Source: Prochilodus magdalenae (lineage: Eukaryota > Chordata > Actinopteri > Characiformes > Prochilodontidae). Taken from it: 64,000 bases of DNA. Made by a program: the position numbers and the translations under genes. The stretch is from contig JAMWET010000579.1 of the NCBI GenBank assembly GCA_024036415.1, positions 602,501-666,500 on the forward strand. The letters are read 5' to 3'. Numbering within the stretch: the stretch's first letter is position 1; the number at the start of each line of letters is the position of its first letter. This document shows, one piece after another, positions 12,891 to 25,020 of this stretch. The notes under the pieces were generated by a model that worked only from the letters and a program-made list of their open reading frames with translations, made no database searches and was not told where the DNA came from.

Positions 12891-15573
12891 TCAGTGGGGA
12901 TCATTGTTCACAGACGTCTTATGGTTTCTCAAATTTATGTTTGCTTTAAAATCTGTACTCTCCATATTCAGGTCCTCCAATGCAGATAGGTCAAATGACT
13001 ATTGAGCAAATTACCAGGCTTGTTTTCACAGTTCACTTTGATGAGCTGATAGAAAAGCAGGCATGTCCGTGTCTTTCTTCAGGTGCTTGATCATGGCAGT
13101 GTTAGTGTTAAGCCAACCAACTGCGGTGAGCTGAATCTGTGCGATAAGTACACGCAATTTTAACCATTTTGCGGATCATTTCATGGCAGCATTCTCGCTT
13201 CAAATGGCTTTACTTGTAAGTGAGGCGTACACTGCTTTCTTTGCCCAGCTGGGGTCAAAGGGGCCTTTAGGGTGTTTAGGGAATTAGACTACACTGTGAG
13301 CGAGGTGACTTAAGGCCAGCACAAAGTTTGCCAAACAGCAACCCATTATAAAAGTTTGACTGAATTGTTTCATTGCTAATTTCAAATGAAGCCTGTAAAA
13401 TATTGCGTAGCACAGTGTGTAACAGTGGAGGTCTAAATGGTTGGTAACTTTTGTAAAATAACCTTGAACACTAAAAGTGAGGGGCTTGCCAAGAAAGCCT
13501 TGTCCAAATCGCATGCCTACATCATCACACGTTTCAAATAGACTTGCTTTTGTGGTTCTTAACACAGTAAGACTTTCTGTAATCTATAAAAACTGACAAA
13601 AAATGTTGCATAACTAAAACTTTTTGCAGCATTTAGCATTTTGTCCATACGACTGTACATTTTCTATAAATCAGAGTACATCACAGAGCCCTGGATACAA
13701 CTTGGGATAAACTTGGGATGTATTGTTCCTAGCACCTTTGCATCAGTAAACCCTGATTTATTATTTATACCTGTGGCCAATAATATGTGGCCAGTGATCT
13801 TATGTTTAGAATGGCTTCTCCTTTTTAAAAACTGTTGCGCTCTCATGTGCTTCCTCATCTCCACCGCTATCAGTGGCCAACTCTCGTCTTGACTCTCGGC
13901 CATGTGTCTGGGCGACAGTTTAAGGCTACTGCACATGCTGCACACCGGCAACACAGGGCCACATGGTTTGAGTGCAGAGACATCTGCCTCTCTCAGAGAT
14001 TCAGCTTTTCAGAGATATCTAGCTGTAGTGTTATAGAGAAAGGTTTATGGATCGATTTATCTTTATCTCTTTTGGCACTAAAGAACTCGTGAAAAGGACA
14101 AATGGGCCAAGTGTTTTCAAGTAGTTTAAAATAAACAGCATAAATGAGATGCTTGGTGAATTGTGTTTTAGTGCTAGAAAAACAAATAATAACTTAAAGT
14201 GCATTTCCTGGAGACAATTCAGAGCCATAAACCTGGCTAACAAAGTTATGGCTAGCTGTTGATGAATAAGACTGAATGGGAGAATCAGGGGGTAAATAAA
14301 TGACATATAGACACTAGCTTGGGAACACAAAGCTTGGGGCTACATGTAGTTTGGTGGCTGTAGGTTAAAGTAAACAATAGGGTTTGGGTTGAGCCAAAAA
14401 TGAACAGGACTCTATGGGAGGAAGAAGAGATAAGACAATTGAGTGCGGATCACACCAGCACTGAATTTTTGCTTAGGGTTCTGGCCTAAGGTAGCATATG
14501 TGAAACGGGGTCTTATGGTTAAGCAGAAGTACAGCAGATGAGCGTGCACTTTTCCACCCAATTCATTCTCAAAGGGGAAAAATTTTGGAATTTAAGAAAG
14601 ATCAAAAAGCTGAATACAAGCACACATTACCAATCAGATGGTGGAAGAGTGTCATTATCTCAAAAACTGGATAACTAGTTAGTGGACCAAAATGTACAAC
14701 AAGAAGAAGAGCTTTATTTCTGTTGGAAAACCACAGTGTTGTGCATTAATCACTAATAATAATAGTTAAAATTCATGATTTGCTGTTTAAAAATCATATA
14801 ACAAAATAATTAAACTATTTGTGCACTGCATCAGCCTCAGTGACCAAGATCAATATCTGCAAAGCCTAGAAGTAAACTTCAAATGCTCAACATAAAAAAA
14901 AGCTATGTTGGGAAAATGTAGTGTATTCTTCTGAACAGCATGCAGTACGCTTGAATATATTCATAATTACAGGAGCTGTGTCACGCTCCTGGTTTAAACT
15001 CGACACTGGCAGCTTCCTTTTGCCTGCTTATTTAGTACCACAGATGCTCCGTTTTTCTCTGCCAGCACTACATACGAATGACTGGCCTGCGAAAACAATA
15101 GGGCTGTAGTGGGTGAGCCTTTTATGTGAGTGCAATTAAAAAACCCCACACGGTTAATCAAAGCACATCTGCTACACTCCAGGGACGGTGGTGGCGGTCG
15201 ACAGGCGCTTCAGGTATGCAGAGTGAAGATGCTCTCAGCAAGCTAACACACTGGGGACTACGGGTGAAGACAGTTCACATCCATAATGAAAAAGAGAGGA
15301 GATGTGAATTGCTGAGTTGAAGTAATAGTTGGACAAAGAAACGCACATCTCTCTTAAATGTCGTTGTCCAGCCAAGACATGTTTGGCGTCTGGGGTTTGC
15401 TTTTGAAGTTCATAAGGAGCTCACAAGCTCCATATTACAGATGTTTCTGTCACCGTTATCTGGAAAACAGGAGCAGCCAGCTAGAAATATGAAGTTTGTC
15501 TGTACTCTTGGTTTTATCAATGATAGCCTGTCCTGCAAAGCCAAGTCTATTTGAGATTACCTTGCAAGTCAAG

Positions 15574-15608
<35 letters not shown>

Positions 15609-16170
15609 TGGGTGGTTATTTTAGTAATGTATTCTGTAGGCAAAGGCTTAAATGACTATCTGAGTCTTCTAGCATAGTAACTCAAATGTGTTAACTAGCA
15701 TCAATGTTAAAGGCATGAGGACATATAAGGACATTCTCATAATTCGCATTTACTTTTTATTTTCCTTTGAGTCTTTCTTTTTTTCTTCCTGTGTCAGGAA
15801 ATTTGATGATGCATTTCAGAGGAGTGAACGTGTTGAGTGAACAGGGTGGCACTGGTTTCATCCACCTTCAGTACCAGCCAAAAGTTTAGATATGGCTAGT
15901 CATAGAAGGTTCCCACTGAACTTTGGCTTAATGCTGTAGAATAAAAGTGAAGATATCAAACTGTTAAATAGCACTTGTGGAATTATACAGTCACCTTAAA
16001 CCTTTAACATGAAACTTTACAGGAAGATAAAACAGCTTCCAAAGGAGGTTGACATAACACTTTTTCTGAACAGAATAGACCAATTCTATTAGTCTGTCCA
16101 TCATGAATATTCACTAAATTGAAAGAGCTATTGAAAAAGAAAATATTTTTTGGGCAACAAAAAGTATATA
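12891..16170. other. Intergenic DNA
   Basis: No gene or strong repeat is recognised apart from the GT microsatellite at 15579-15607. Open frames on both strands are under 100 codons with no motifs. Confidence 0.5.
15579..15607. repeat. (GT)n microsatellite
   Basis: An uninterrupted GT dinucleotide run of about 29 bases, likely length-polymorphic. Confidence 0.95.
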
Positions 16171-16365
16171 GTGGTTGGTGTAGCTTAGTGGATAACACAC
16201 CTACCCACCAGGAAGCCACCAACACATGTGGGGTTTGAATCCTGATCTGGGTGACTGTGCTGTGCTACACCAATAAAGAGTCCTTGGGCAAGACTCCTAA
16301 CACTATGCTGGCCTCCCTGTAATATCACTAACCTTGTAAGTCTCTCTGGATAAGAGTGCCATGCC
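16171..16365 (+). repeat. tRNA-derived SINE with L2-type tail, copy 3
   Basis: The same head and body as copy 1, starting GTGGTTGGTGTAGCTTAGTG. The A box is TAGCTTAGTGG and the B box GGTTTGAATCC. The hairpin stem in the tail is mutated and the terminal repeat is lost, so the copy has decayed. Confidence 0.85.
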
Positions 16366-17639
16366 ATGGTTATACATTATACATGGACATATGGCCAAAA
16401 TACAATATTGTGATACAAGTATATGTGGTATATTAAAATATGTATATGAATTGTGTCTCATCAGCTGAAAGCCTGATTGCAAGCCTGTAGAGTCTTTCCG
16501 AGCAACCAAATACTTCCATTTAATTGGGTGTCTAAACTTTTGCCTGGTACGCTAAGCATGGTTTCAACTCTGTAAAATGGATTCTGTAGGTGATTTATAT
16601 CTGAACCATTTTAGTTATATTTCTTGAAAATGCTCTTCACATTCTGATAGAAATCAATAAATCAAATGCTAAATGCAAATAAATCAAGAGAACAAAATGT
16701 TCCCTGTGGAGCCCACAGGACCGGAAAATCCCAGTATCTTAGTACCTTACCCTTACCAGATATCCTATCTGTACTGGATATAGATCTTCTCCAGTTGTTC
16801 CAGTTCCTCCAGTTCCTTCTATATAAGCATCAGGTGGTTAGACAGACTTCATGTGTAATCATGGTTATTTTCTTGCCTAGCTTGGAGTACAAATGCTCTC
16901 ATACTGTGCGACAGCGTGGCAGGTGATAAACTCACGTTGTTTAGAGGTCGTGCTGCTCTCTTATCCATTTTTTTGGCTAAGACGAGCCGTTATATTGAGG
17001 CAGAGATCATTCTGCCAGTGTCACCTTTGGGTGCCACACTGATCTATGCTTCTTAGACATGACCAGTCAAGTGATGTGATAGTACATAATTAAACAAAAA
17101 CACAGCCACTGCACTTAGCAAGATAGCTGTGATTAAAATGTCCCAGTACATACAGCAGACAAAACAAAGCACCATACATAGGTCAGACTCCTGCACAATA
17201 CTGAGACTGGAACGTAAGGACTGGGTAGTAATTACAGTGTACCTTGATGTAGTTTGCACAGGCACAGCTGGACCTAAACGGCACGTTAATTTAACATTCA
17301 GTACATGAACATCTTAAAAACAACAACTGTGAGTGGTTAACAATGTCACCTCTACATATTCAGTCCGAGTGACTTTGATGATGGCATTAGTGATACAGAC
17401 AAATAATTCAGCAAATCTGATGGATACAAGAGACAAGACCCAATTAACATGACAATGGCCACCTCTGAAAAGCCCCCTGCCCCTTACGACCGCCTACATT
17501 CAGATAAAGAGGGCTGGTTTTGCTGTAATTAATGTAGCACATTCAAATTAGCATACACACAAACACTCACACACACACACATACTGGCACACACTGACGT
17601 GCACATACACATATACACACCCAGACGCATCCTATCTGC

Positions 17640-17770
17640 CTCTTTCACAGAGCAGGCGTGCGTGAGACCATCAGCGTCCTCTTCATTAGATCATTAGAGG
17701 ACCTGTCGCTGGACCATCTGTCTGTCAGAAATGGGCCGAAAGAGTTGAAAAGAGGAAAATACACTTTCGC
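17640..17770. promoter_or_regulatory. Candidate conserved non-coding block
   Basis: A GC-balanced patch (CATTAGATCATTAGAGGACC and following) between a degenerate CA repeat and a very AT-rich tract. No coding frame and no repeat family is recognised. The call rests only on contrast with its surroundings. Confidence 0.2.
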
Positions 17771-18068
17771 TGAGGAAGTGAGTATCGACTATTATTGAGA
17801 ATTACACCTGTTGATGGTATAGCCTGGCAAATCTGATAATATTATCATTAACAGTAGTAAGAGTGATACTAACAAAATGACAATAGCAATAATAAATATT
17901 TATTTTCATATATTTTTAAATATTGATAATAATGATGAACATAATTATATATTTGATTATATTGTCATTATTATTATTGTTGTTGTCACTGTTATTATTA
18001 GCAAAATAACAATAATTGCTGTGTATATATATTTCAAAATATTGATAAGCATATGAACCTTTTGTGGC

Positions 18069-18127
<59 letters not shown>

Positions 18128-18194
18128 CGATTTTATCAAGTATTAATATATTTAATTTTTATTTTTGAAACCACCAAATTTGGTTCCAATAATT

Positions 18195-18240
<46 letters not shown>
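18069..18240. repeat. (ATT)n and (TTG)n trinucleotide microsatellites
   Basis: Two arrays lie about 70 bases apart: an ATT run at 18069-18125 (about 19 units) and a TTG run at 18195-18240 (about 15 units). Together they create a spurious poly-Leu/poly-Cys open frame. Confidence 0.95.
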
Positions 18241-18242
<2 letters not shown>

Positions 18243-19854
18243 TATATATCCTAAAATACGTTTTTCATTTTGCTTCAGTAGAAAAAAATAGTTTGCAGTA
18301 TTGTTAAATATTGAAATTATTGCAAATAATATATACACAGTATATGGTGGTTGTTAATATAACGCTATAAAAATTTGCATGCTTGACTAATCATTTTGCT
18401 AGCCTTTGCTTGAGTGCTGTTATTAGTCTTAGGTGTAGTACCAGTCTTATTTTACTAGACCTAGAATGTTTAGTCATAGTCAGATTCATTTCCAGTCTGT
18501 ATGTTCCACTCCATGTCGTTTTGAAGAGGTGACTATCATTCAGCTCCTTTATGAGACTCTAAAGATGTCTCTATCTGATAGACTTTATGCCCCTGCCATC
18601 AATTCTGTGCATCTAAAGTGAAAACATACTTTCTGTTGGCTGGCAGCGCATGATGCTGGAATGCCTCCGATAAACAGCTTTCTTTGGAGAGAGCTGAGGA
18701 GGGACTTGTTCAGGAATAACCAGCAGAGTAAGATTTAATTGGAGGCGTGAGAGATGGGGGAAAAGACCACACACACACACATTCAAGCAGCGCAGCTTCC
18801 AAAGAGACTCGTTCTGAGTGGTCAGATGGACAGAGGAGGGGGGTGTGTTCCCCTTCCATGGCCTTTATGAACTTTAGACTGCCTCAGATGAGCTAACAGG
18901 CCCTGCAGCTACCATTTATGAGGATTACTCCGTTGCCCTCTGTGGCGATTAAACAAAAGGAGGAATCTAAACAAATAAAAGGATTTTATAGCACTTTGTG
19001 GCTCTTTAAGCTGGAAACAGACCTGCTTTTGGAAAGGACTTTAAAGGCTGTTATAGCCAGTGGATCCAGATGAGCTGGAAGTGTATTGGTGTATATATTC
19101 ACTATTTACATTGTTTCCTTTTGTTTACAGTTGGATTATAGTCAGATTGATCATTTACGGTGTACTGTATAGTTGGTTGTAAACCACCTTCTAGCCATTG
19201 TCCAATACGTAGGTATTTTTTCTGTTTTCTGAACACCACTCATATTCCAGCTATTCTAACAATATTACTGACTTTCATTCTGATTGCTTTACTTTTCATT
19301 TGTGCAGTTTGACAAATTGTGTCAGTTTCTATCCAACTGATGTCTTCCAGAATTGCCAATTTAGTCGCAATCTCAGAAAGTGGTTCCTGCAACTTCTGTT
19401 AATGGTCCACATCAGAGACTGGAGTGAGTGAAAGCACCTTGGAAAATGCCTCCCCTGATACAGCTCCCACTGGTGTTAATTAAATTTTGATCGTTAGTGA
19501 ACTAAAACCATTTAAATGCCACCACCCACCCCCTTTCATTTTGTCGTTTCTGCCAGACACTCCCAGATGTTGTTTTCAGGTTCCGTCACGGGCTGAGAGG
19601 CTGGCGCTTCCCTCCGCCTTACACTGTAGGTTTGGCAGAATTCACTGGAGGCTTGTATTTGTGTAGACACATCCTGTCCGTCAACAGCTTAACAACATCA
19701 ATGGGGTCAATTACTCTGCTTTTTGATCAATTCTGTACAAAACGTGAGAATTCCTCTTGTTGATTCTTAACTGGTTCTGTTTTGACAGTTGGTCTGGTTA
19801 TCACTCTTCTCTCTCTCTTTTTTTTTTTTTTTGGTAATAACAAATGAACATGGA

Positions 19855-20105
19855 GCCGAGGCAGTGAGGAAGTTCCCCTCCAGCAATGTTATTGAGTGTT
19901 TCCCCTCAGGAGTAATCTAGAAGGTTCCTCTGGGGCTATCTACAGGAATCCCGTCCACTCCCATGAAAAAGGTCAAATTAGGGCCTGCTCTATTGTTTTT
20001 GAAGGACGGCCAGAATAAAATTGTTCAAGCCGTCGCCCAAGCCAGAATGCCAAAAGCCCTGGGCGACATTTGTTTGGTTGTTTTGAGCTGGCCATGATCA
20101 GATTC
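19855..20105. promoter_or_regulatory. Candidate conserved non-coding block
   Basis: A repeat-free patch 1.7-1.9 kb upstream of the receptor start, bounded by a poly-T tract (19819) and a poly-A tract (20107). It contains TCAAATTAGGGCCTGCTCTA and a segment with GCCGTCGCCCAAGCC. No open frame is convincing. An enhancer role is conjecture. Confidence 0.25.
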
Positions 20106-21428
20106 TGCAAAAAAAAAAAAAAAAAATCTCTGGAAGGTCTATTACTTGTTTAAAAGTCAAAATGTCTGCTTCCTTTCACAAACATGAACAGATTATGATT
20201 GGAGCTAAGATTGGAGCTAGCTGGCAAAGACTTCATTGGCAGCACTTGGTAGCGTAATCTCAACAAATGCTTCATGTTGGCAGTTCAGCCAAAGTGCTTT
20301 GTGTTGGAATGGTGGTGGCATAGCTGGCATTATAGAGCACCAGGTTAATTATTCACATCTAGTTGTTAAACATCCACCAAGCATAATTGCAGACTCATCA
20401 TTTTCAGGGGGTGGAGGAGTTTTCTGCCTCAAGCGTTATGAAGCCATACTGCTGACTAGCCGCATATTAAGATGGCTGGTCAAATTGAACAGGAGGGATA
20501 GAAAAAAAAAAGATCTGTCACAAAATGAGTAAGTAAGTAAAATATTAAACATGTTTCTATGATATGTTAGATTAAACATCCAGCAAGGCTTGAATAAAAT
20601 AAAATAAGATAAACATAATAAAACATGGCTTAAAAAACGTTGATCAGACCTATCTGAGAACTGTATGAGCGTGGCTAATGAGCAGCTTTTTTTTGAAGCC
20701 CTATGCCCAACACTAGCAGCCTGCTCCACCATTAATGCAGAACTAAAGTCACTATCCAGCGTTTGCATGATGCTCACTAGACAAATGAACAGGTGATGGG
20801 CAGCTACAGACAGGTGATCTAGGTAACAGTTTTTGTGGGCGGGGCAAGAGGTGTCATCTTTGTTATTGGTTTACAAGTGTCACTCAAGATTAGGACCACC
20901 CGATTTACATGGAGAAAAGAGGAACATGGTGAAATACAGCAGATTTATTAAACTTTGGGAAGAAACATACTGTACAAGTATATTGTTAGCTCAGAGGAAC
21001 CATCATCAGCATAGCCCTAACATAACAATGCAAATCCCATAAATGAACAAATACTGTAGTGATGAAAATGATATAAACAGGAATCTTGTGTAATGATAGA
21101 TACTCTCACATTTTGAGTCTATGTTTGAAATTACAGTATTTTACAATGCCTTCAAGTATGTTTCAACCAATCCGGTTTTAGAACCAGTCTTTGGATAATG
21201 TATAATGACTCTACAGGGCATTTCACAATATGTTAAACTTAAAAAATAGATTTAACATAGAATCACGAACCTGCTGCTTAAATTTACAGCTTGGGATAAA
21301 TTTAGATCAATCTCATCTTAGCTAAGCTTGTTTATAACCTTTTGGTAATGCCATTAATCGCCAGTCCAAAACAATCTTGCTTAACACTTTTTTATGGAAG
21401 TCCGTTTCTGCCACTTAAAGAAAAAAAG

Positions 21429-21545
21429 TCATATAGTAAATTATAATTATGAGAGAGTAAGTCATAATTATTAAAGCTTAGTCATAATTCTGAGATTCTT
21501 AGTCATAATTATGAGAAAGTGAATCAGAAGTATGAGATGCTAAGT
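21429..21545. repeat. Imperfect minisatellite, AGTCATAATTATGAGA-type units
   Basis: About five diverged units based on AGTCATAATTATGAGA lie in tandem, with unit length 25-30 bases. It sits 250 bases upstream of the receptor start codon. Confidence 0.75.
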
Positions 21546-21756
21546 CTAATTTTGAAAAGGTATATCACAATTAGAAATACTGTACAGCCTTTTTTTTCTT
21601 TAAGTGTAAATTAAAACTATATCAAACGAGATTAGGGTTTAGTACAATACCAATACAGATGACCTGTCAAGCCAAGCCAGTGTTATTCTTTGGATAATGG
21701 AACAAGCTAATTTCGCTAGTGCTATGGTGCTAACTCATTCATATGTGTCTATTTCC

Positions 21757-21780
21757 CTGTTTTTTTTTTACCAACTAGAG
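21757..21780 (+). promoter_or_regulatory. Possible splice acceptor in the 5' UTR of the receptor gene
   Basis: A pyrimidine-rich stretch with a run of T ends in CAACTAG at 21778, 15 bases before the ATG at 21794. This is a plausible 3' splice site, so the gene may have an upstream non-coding exon even though its coding sequence is in one piece. Confidence 0.4.
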
Positions 21781-21793
21781 TCCACCTGAAGTT

Positions 21794-22867
21794 ATGGCAA
21801 ACTCCTCTGAATGGACCGAAGACAGCAACACTTCATTGTTTGGTGGTTTCGAACCGTGTGCCACAGAGAGGAGCCCAAGCACCCGCGTAGCTCTGTACGC
21901 ATTCATAATTGTCGGAATCTTCTGCACAGTGGTCGGCAACTTCCTTGTGGTGCTGGCTATCGCTTATTTCAAACAACTACAGTCTCATACCAACTCTTTT
22001 GTCATGTCATTAGCAGTTGCCGACTTCCTGGTGGGTTTGGTAGTAATGCCTTACAGCATGGTGAGGACCGTAGAGGGCTGCTGGCACTTTGGTGCCACTT
22101 TCTGCCAACTGCACTCCAGCCTGGATGTGATGCTCTGCACAGCATCCATCTTTCATCTGAGCTGCATCGCATTTGACCGCTACTATGCTGTCTGCAACCC
22201 ACTTGTGTACTCCTTTAAGATGTCCCGTAGCCGCGTGGCTTTACTGATTGTCGTCTGTTGGGCCGTTCCCTTGCTTATCTCCTTCGGGCCCATCCTGCTT
22301 GGGTTGCACAAGCTTGGGGTGGATGTATCCTTGCCTGAGAATGTGTGTGTCTTTCTGGTGAATCGTGTCTATGCTGTCATAGCTTCACTGGTGGCTTTTT
22401 ACCTGCCCATGGTCTCAATGCTAGTTGCTTACTGGAAGATCTACAAAGCGGCCAAGCGTCAGGCTATGCAGATCAGTGCCATGGAGGCTCAGATGGCAGC
22501 TGGAGTGGGGAAGGACTCCAGCAAGAAGCAGAAGCACCGCAACTCCATGAGGAGGGAGCGGAAAGCGGCAAAAACCCTGGGCATAATCATGGGCGTCTTT
22601 CTTCTATTCTGGCTGCCGTTCTTCACTGTGAACATAGTGGACCCATTCATCGAGTACAGCACCACAGGTGTGATATGGGACGTGTTCCTCTGGCTGGGCT
22701 ATGTGAACTCTTCCCTAAACCCTTTCCTATACGGTTTCTTTAACAGGTCCTTCCGCAGGGCTTTCCTAATGATCATGGGCTGCAGGATATGTCTGCCTGG
22801 CTCTGCCCCAGGCATGGACCTTTCTCACTCCAGGAAGGATGCCAATGAGCGCACGGAAAACCATTAG
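21794..22867 (+). CDS. Aminergic class A GPCR, HTR4-like / TAAR-like, intronless
   Basis: The 357-residue protein has seven membrane segments and the full class A set: N49 (1.50), D77 in LAVAD, C104 and C185 for the loop disulfide, DRY 128-130, W156, P205, FWLPFF 272-277 and NPFLY 309-313. Asp111 is the amine-binding D3.32. Ser198 (5.43), Ala201 (5.46) and Asn280 (6.55) are as in serotonin receptor HTR4, and VAFYLP, NIVDPFI and LNPFLYGFFNRSFRRAFL are strongly HTR4-like. VMPYSMVR and LDVMLCTASIFHLS recall TAARs, but the TAAR fingerprint fails because NRSF replaces the Y-x-W-F of TM7. N3 and N12 are glycosylation sites, and C330 and C333 may be palmitoylated. HTR4 is spliced in vertebrates; this frame is uninterrupted. 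The ATG has G at -3 and +4, and an acceptor-like tract ends just upstream. Gs coupling is inferred. No symbol is certain. Confidence 0.93.
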   Translation: MANSSEWTEDSNTSLFGGFEPCATERSPSTRVALYAFIIVGIFCTVVGNFLVVLAIAYFKQLQSHTNSFVMSLAVADFLVGLVVMPYSMVRTVEGCWHFGATFCQLHSSLDVMLCTASIFHLSCIAFDRYYAVCNPLVYSFKMSRSRVALLIVVCWAVPLLISFGPILLGLHKLGVDVSLPENVCVFLVNRVYAVIASLVAFYLPMVSMLVAYWKIYKAAKRQAMQISAMEAQMAAGVGKDSSKKQKHRNSMRRERKAAKTLGIIMGVFLLFWLPFFTVNIVDPFIEYSTTGVIWDVFLWLGYVNSSLNPFLYGFFNRSFRRAFLMIMGCRICLPGSAPGMDLSHSRKDANERTENH

Positions 22868-23458
22868 GCCACGTGGTTCCTCTTCCACCACAAGTGGTAG
22901 CCTGCACAACTAAAATCCTCACCTGTAGGTGCCAAAAAGTTTTCTTAGCAGTCATTTTTTAATCCTTTCAGTGGATGGTTCTTTAAAACCAAGAGAACCT
23001 TTTTTTAAACTCCCTCTACATGATGTAAAGGTTCTATAACATTTAAGGGTTTTTACTACAACCATATGTATAAGTCAAGAACTGCTTAGGGACCTATGTA
23101 GTATGTGTAGTATATAGGTGACTGACTAATGAACTGTGAAGGAGAGCCGGAAAGTGGAGTGGTGGAGGGGTTGGGAGGTGGTCAACTAATAATGAGAAAA
23201 TGCACAAGATCAGAGGTCCTTATGAAGTTTTTGAAAGTCATGCTTTCAAGGTCCACTGATTACATCCCTTTACTGCATTATTGGTTTCAGTGGTCTTTGC
23301 TAGTCGGGCGTAAAGGAGCGAAATGGAAAACTCCCATCAATGGACTAGGCCCGAAAGCATGCTGAGTGACAAAGTGCATGCAAACTTTGCAGTTTGGTAG
23401 CAGATTTCCTGTGTAAATGTGAGAGCTTTTCCCACCAAGTGTTTGTGTTTGCTGTGTA

Positions 23459-23464
23459 AATAAA
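23459..23464 (+). terminator. Candidate polyadenylation signal of the HTR4/TAAR-like gene
   Basis: This canonical AATAAA lies 592 bases after the stop codon and would give a 3' UTR of about 0.6 kb. No transcript evidence is available. Confidence 0.4.
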
Positions 23465-24282
23465 TGAACTGTCACGTCTGCCTTTCTTCATTTCTCACAG
23501 CCACAATGTGCTTCTCCAGAACAAATAATCTGCACAAGTAGTTCACAATTTATCATTCCCAATAACGGAAGTTGCTTGTTTACCTCATAGGACTTTGCAT
23601 GGTGTACTGTAAATAACAGAAAAAAAGAATAGGCCTAACTGTAATGGAATTTTCTGCGTAGCGCCCTGGAATTAAAGCTGAAGTACTGCTTGTGGCAAGC
23701 AACATTTTCCCTTCAGGATTCCATATTACAAACTCATAATAAACAGAGCTCCCTTGCGTTTGCTGCACTGCGCTCAAATAAGTACAAATGACTCATCATC
23801 GTCATTTACATTTCTGCATGGCTTCCTGCTCAGCTATTCAGGTTATAAACACAAGCAAGGGCTAATATTTCCCAGGTGACAGAATGGCAGACATGGTCTA
23901 AGGCATGGTTTAGAAAGCCACTTGTGAGGGGCTGAGCAGCTGCATAGTTTGCCGATTCGCTTTTCTCCATTTTGCTTAAATCAGCATATCAGGTAATTAT
24001 GATGAATTCTAGGACAATGGGCAATGTAGCCCAGATGTGTCACTATGGACTATACAGTATTAGCAGTGAAGTATTTCACCTGCCTATGGATGGAAGATTA
24101 AGGAATCTAAACACGGGTAAAGTTCCAAAGCAAACAATTCATTCATACTGTGCGCATCGCTTAGTGAGGTCACCAAAGCCAACACCTTACATACAGTGGC
24201 CTGTTCAGCCTACCCTGAATAAGTAAATACACCACAAGTAGTTTCACTCTCAGTGTCAGTAGCTGTTTTGGTTAAATGCATT

Positions 24283-25020
24283 TACAGCCCTGTTGACAAA
24301 AAAGTTTTTAAAAAAAATTAAATCCCATATTTAACTGAACGCAGTACAAAGACAACATATCAAATGTTGAATTTGTTATTGTTTTGAAATATATATGCAC
24401 ACTTTGAATTTGATTCCAGCAACACATTTCAAAAAAGTTGTTACAGGTTCACCACACTGTGTTCATCACCTTAACACTCTGAGAAGATGGTCTGTACTAC
24501 AGCCAGGTGAGTTCTGTTCCTGGACTCCTTGCTTACATGGTCATGCTGTTGTAACATGTGCACGATGCAGTTTGGCATCGTCTTGCTGACAATTTGAATT
24601 TATATTCCCTAAAATTATCAGTCAGCCTGAATGGTGTTAACAGAGGTGCAAGACACCCACACCATACGCGCTAATGCACCCCATACCATCACTGCTCCGT
24701 CTGGCGAACCTCTCCCCATGTTACCTTTGAAAGAATCAGCCTCTCTGAAAGTCGTTGTGAGATCTTCGACCCAGTGTTTTTTAGCATTGCACATATTTCC
24801 TTTGTCTTTAATAGTTCCCGTTTTAAGTTTTTAAAAAAACTGTTGCTGGTATTAAATCCAACATGGGCAATGCTTTCTTTATAAAAATGTTTTAAAATTT
24901 AATATGTTGCCTTTGTACTATTTTTAAATAAATACAGGTCTTAAATGATTTGCACATCTGCACACATCTGTTTGTATTTACATTTTGCACAACGTCAACT
25001 TTTGGGGACGCAGGGTTGTA
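24283..25020. mobile_element. Non-autonomous DNA transposon with inverted termini
   Basis: The 738-bp element starts TACAGCCCTGTTGACAAAAA and ends with the complement of TACAACCCTGCGTCCCCAAA, a terminal inverted repeat of about 24 bp with mismatches. The interior has short open frames only and no DDE motif. The termini match a family widespread in fish (TACAACCC...AAAAAAGTTG); its superfamily is not assigned here. Confidence 0.75.

Larger units (their letters stand above)
16366..21793. other. Upstream region of the HTR4/TAAR-like gene
   Basis: This is non-coding. It holds two trinucleotide arrays (18069-18125 and 18195-18240), poly-T and poly-A tracts near 19819 and 20107, a minisatellite at 21429-21545, and two candidate non-coding elements near 17640-17770 and 19855-20105. 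Regulatory sequence and any 5' UTR exon of the receptor at 21794 should lie here. Confidence 0.5.

Noticed and set aside
18053..18307. 84-codon frame rich in Leu and Cys
   Set aside because: It is translation of the ATT and TTG microsatellites.
21429..21545. CRISPR-like array
   Set aside because: Units are imperfect, with no regular unique spacers, and the genome is vertebrate; it is a minisatellite.
22002..22743. Overlapping frames of 66-132 codons within the HTR4/TAAR-like gene
   Set aside because: They are alternative-frame shadows of the receptor gene.
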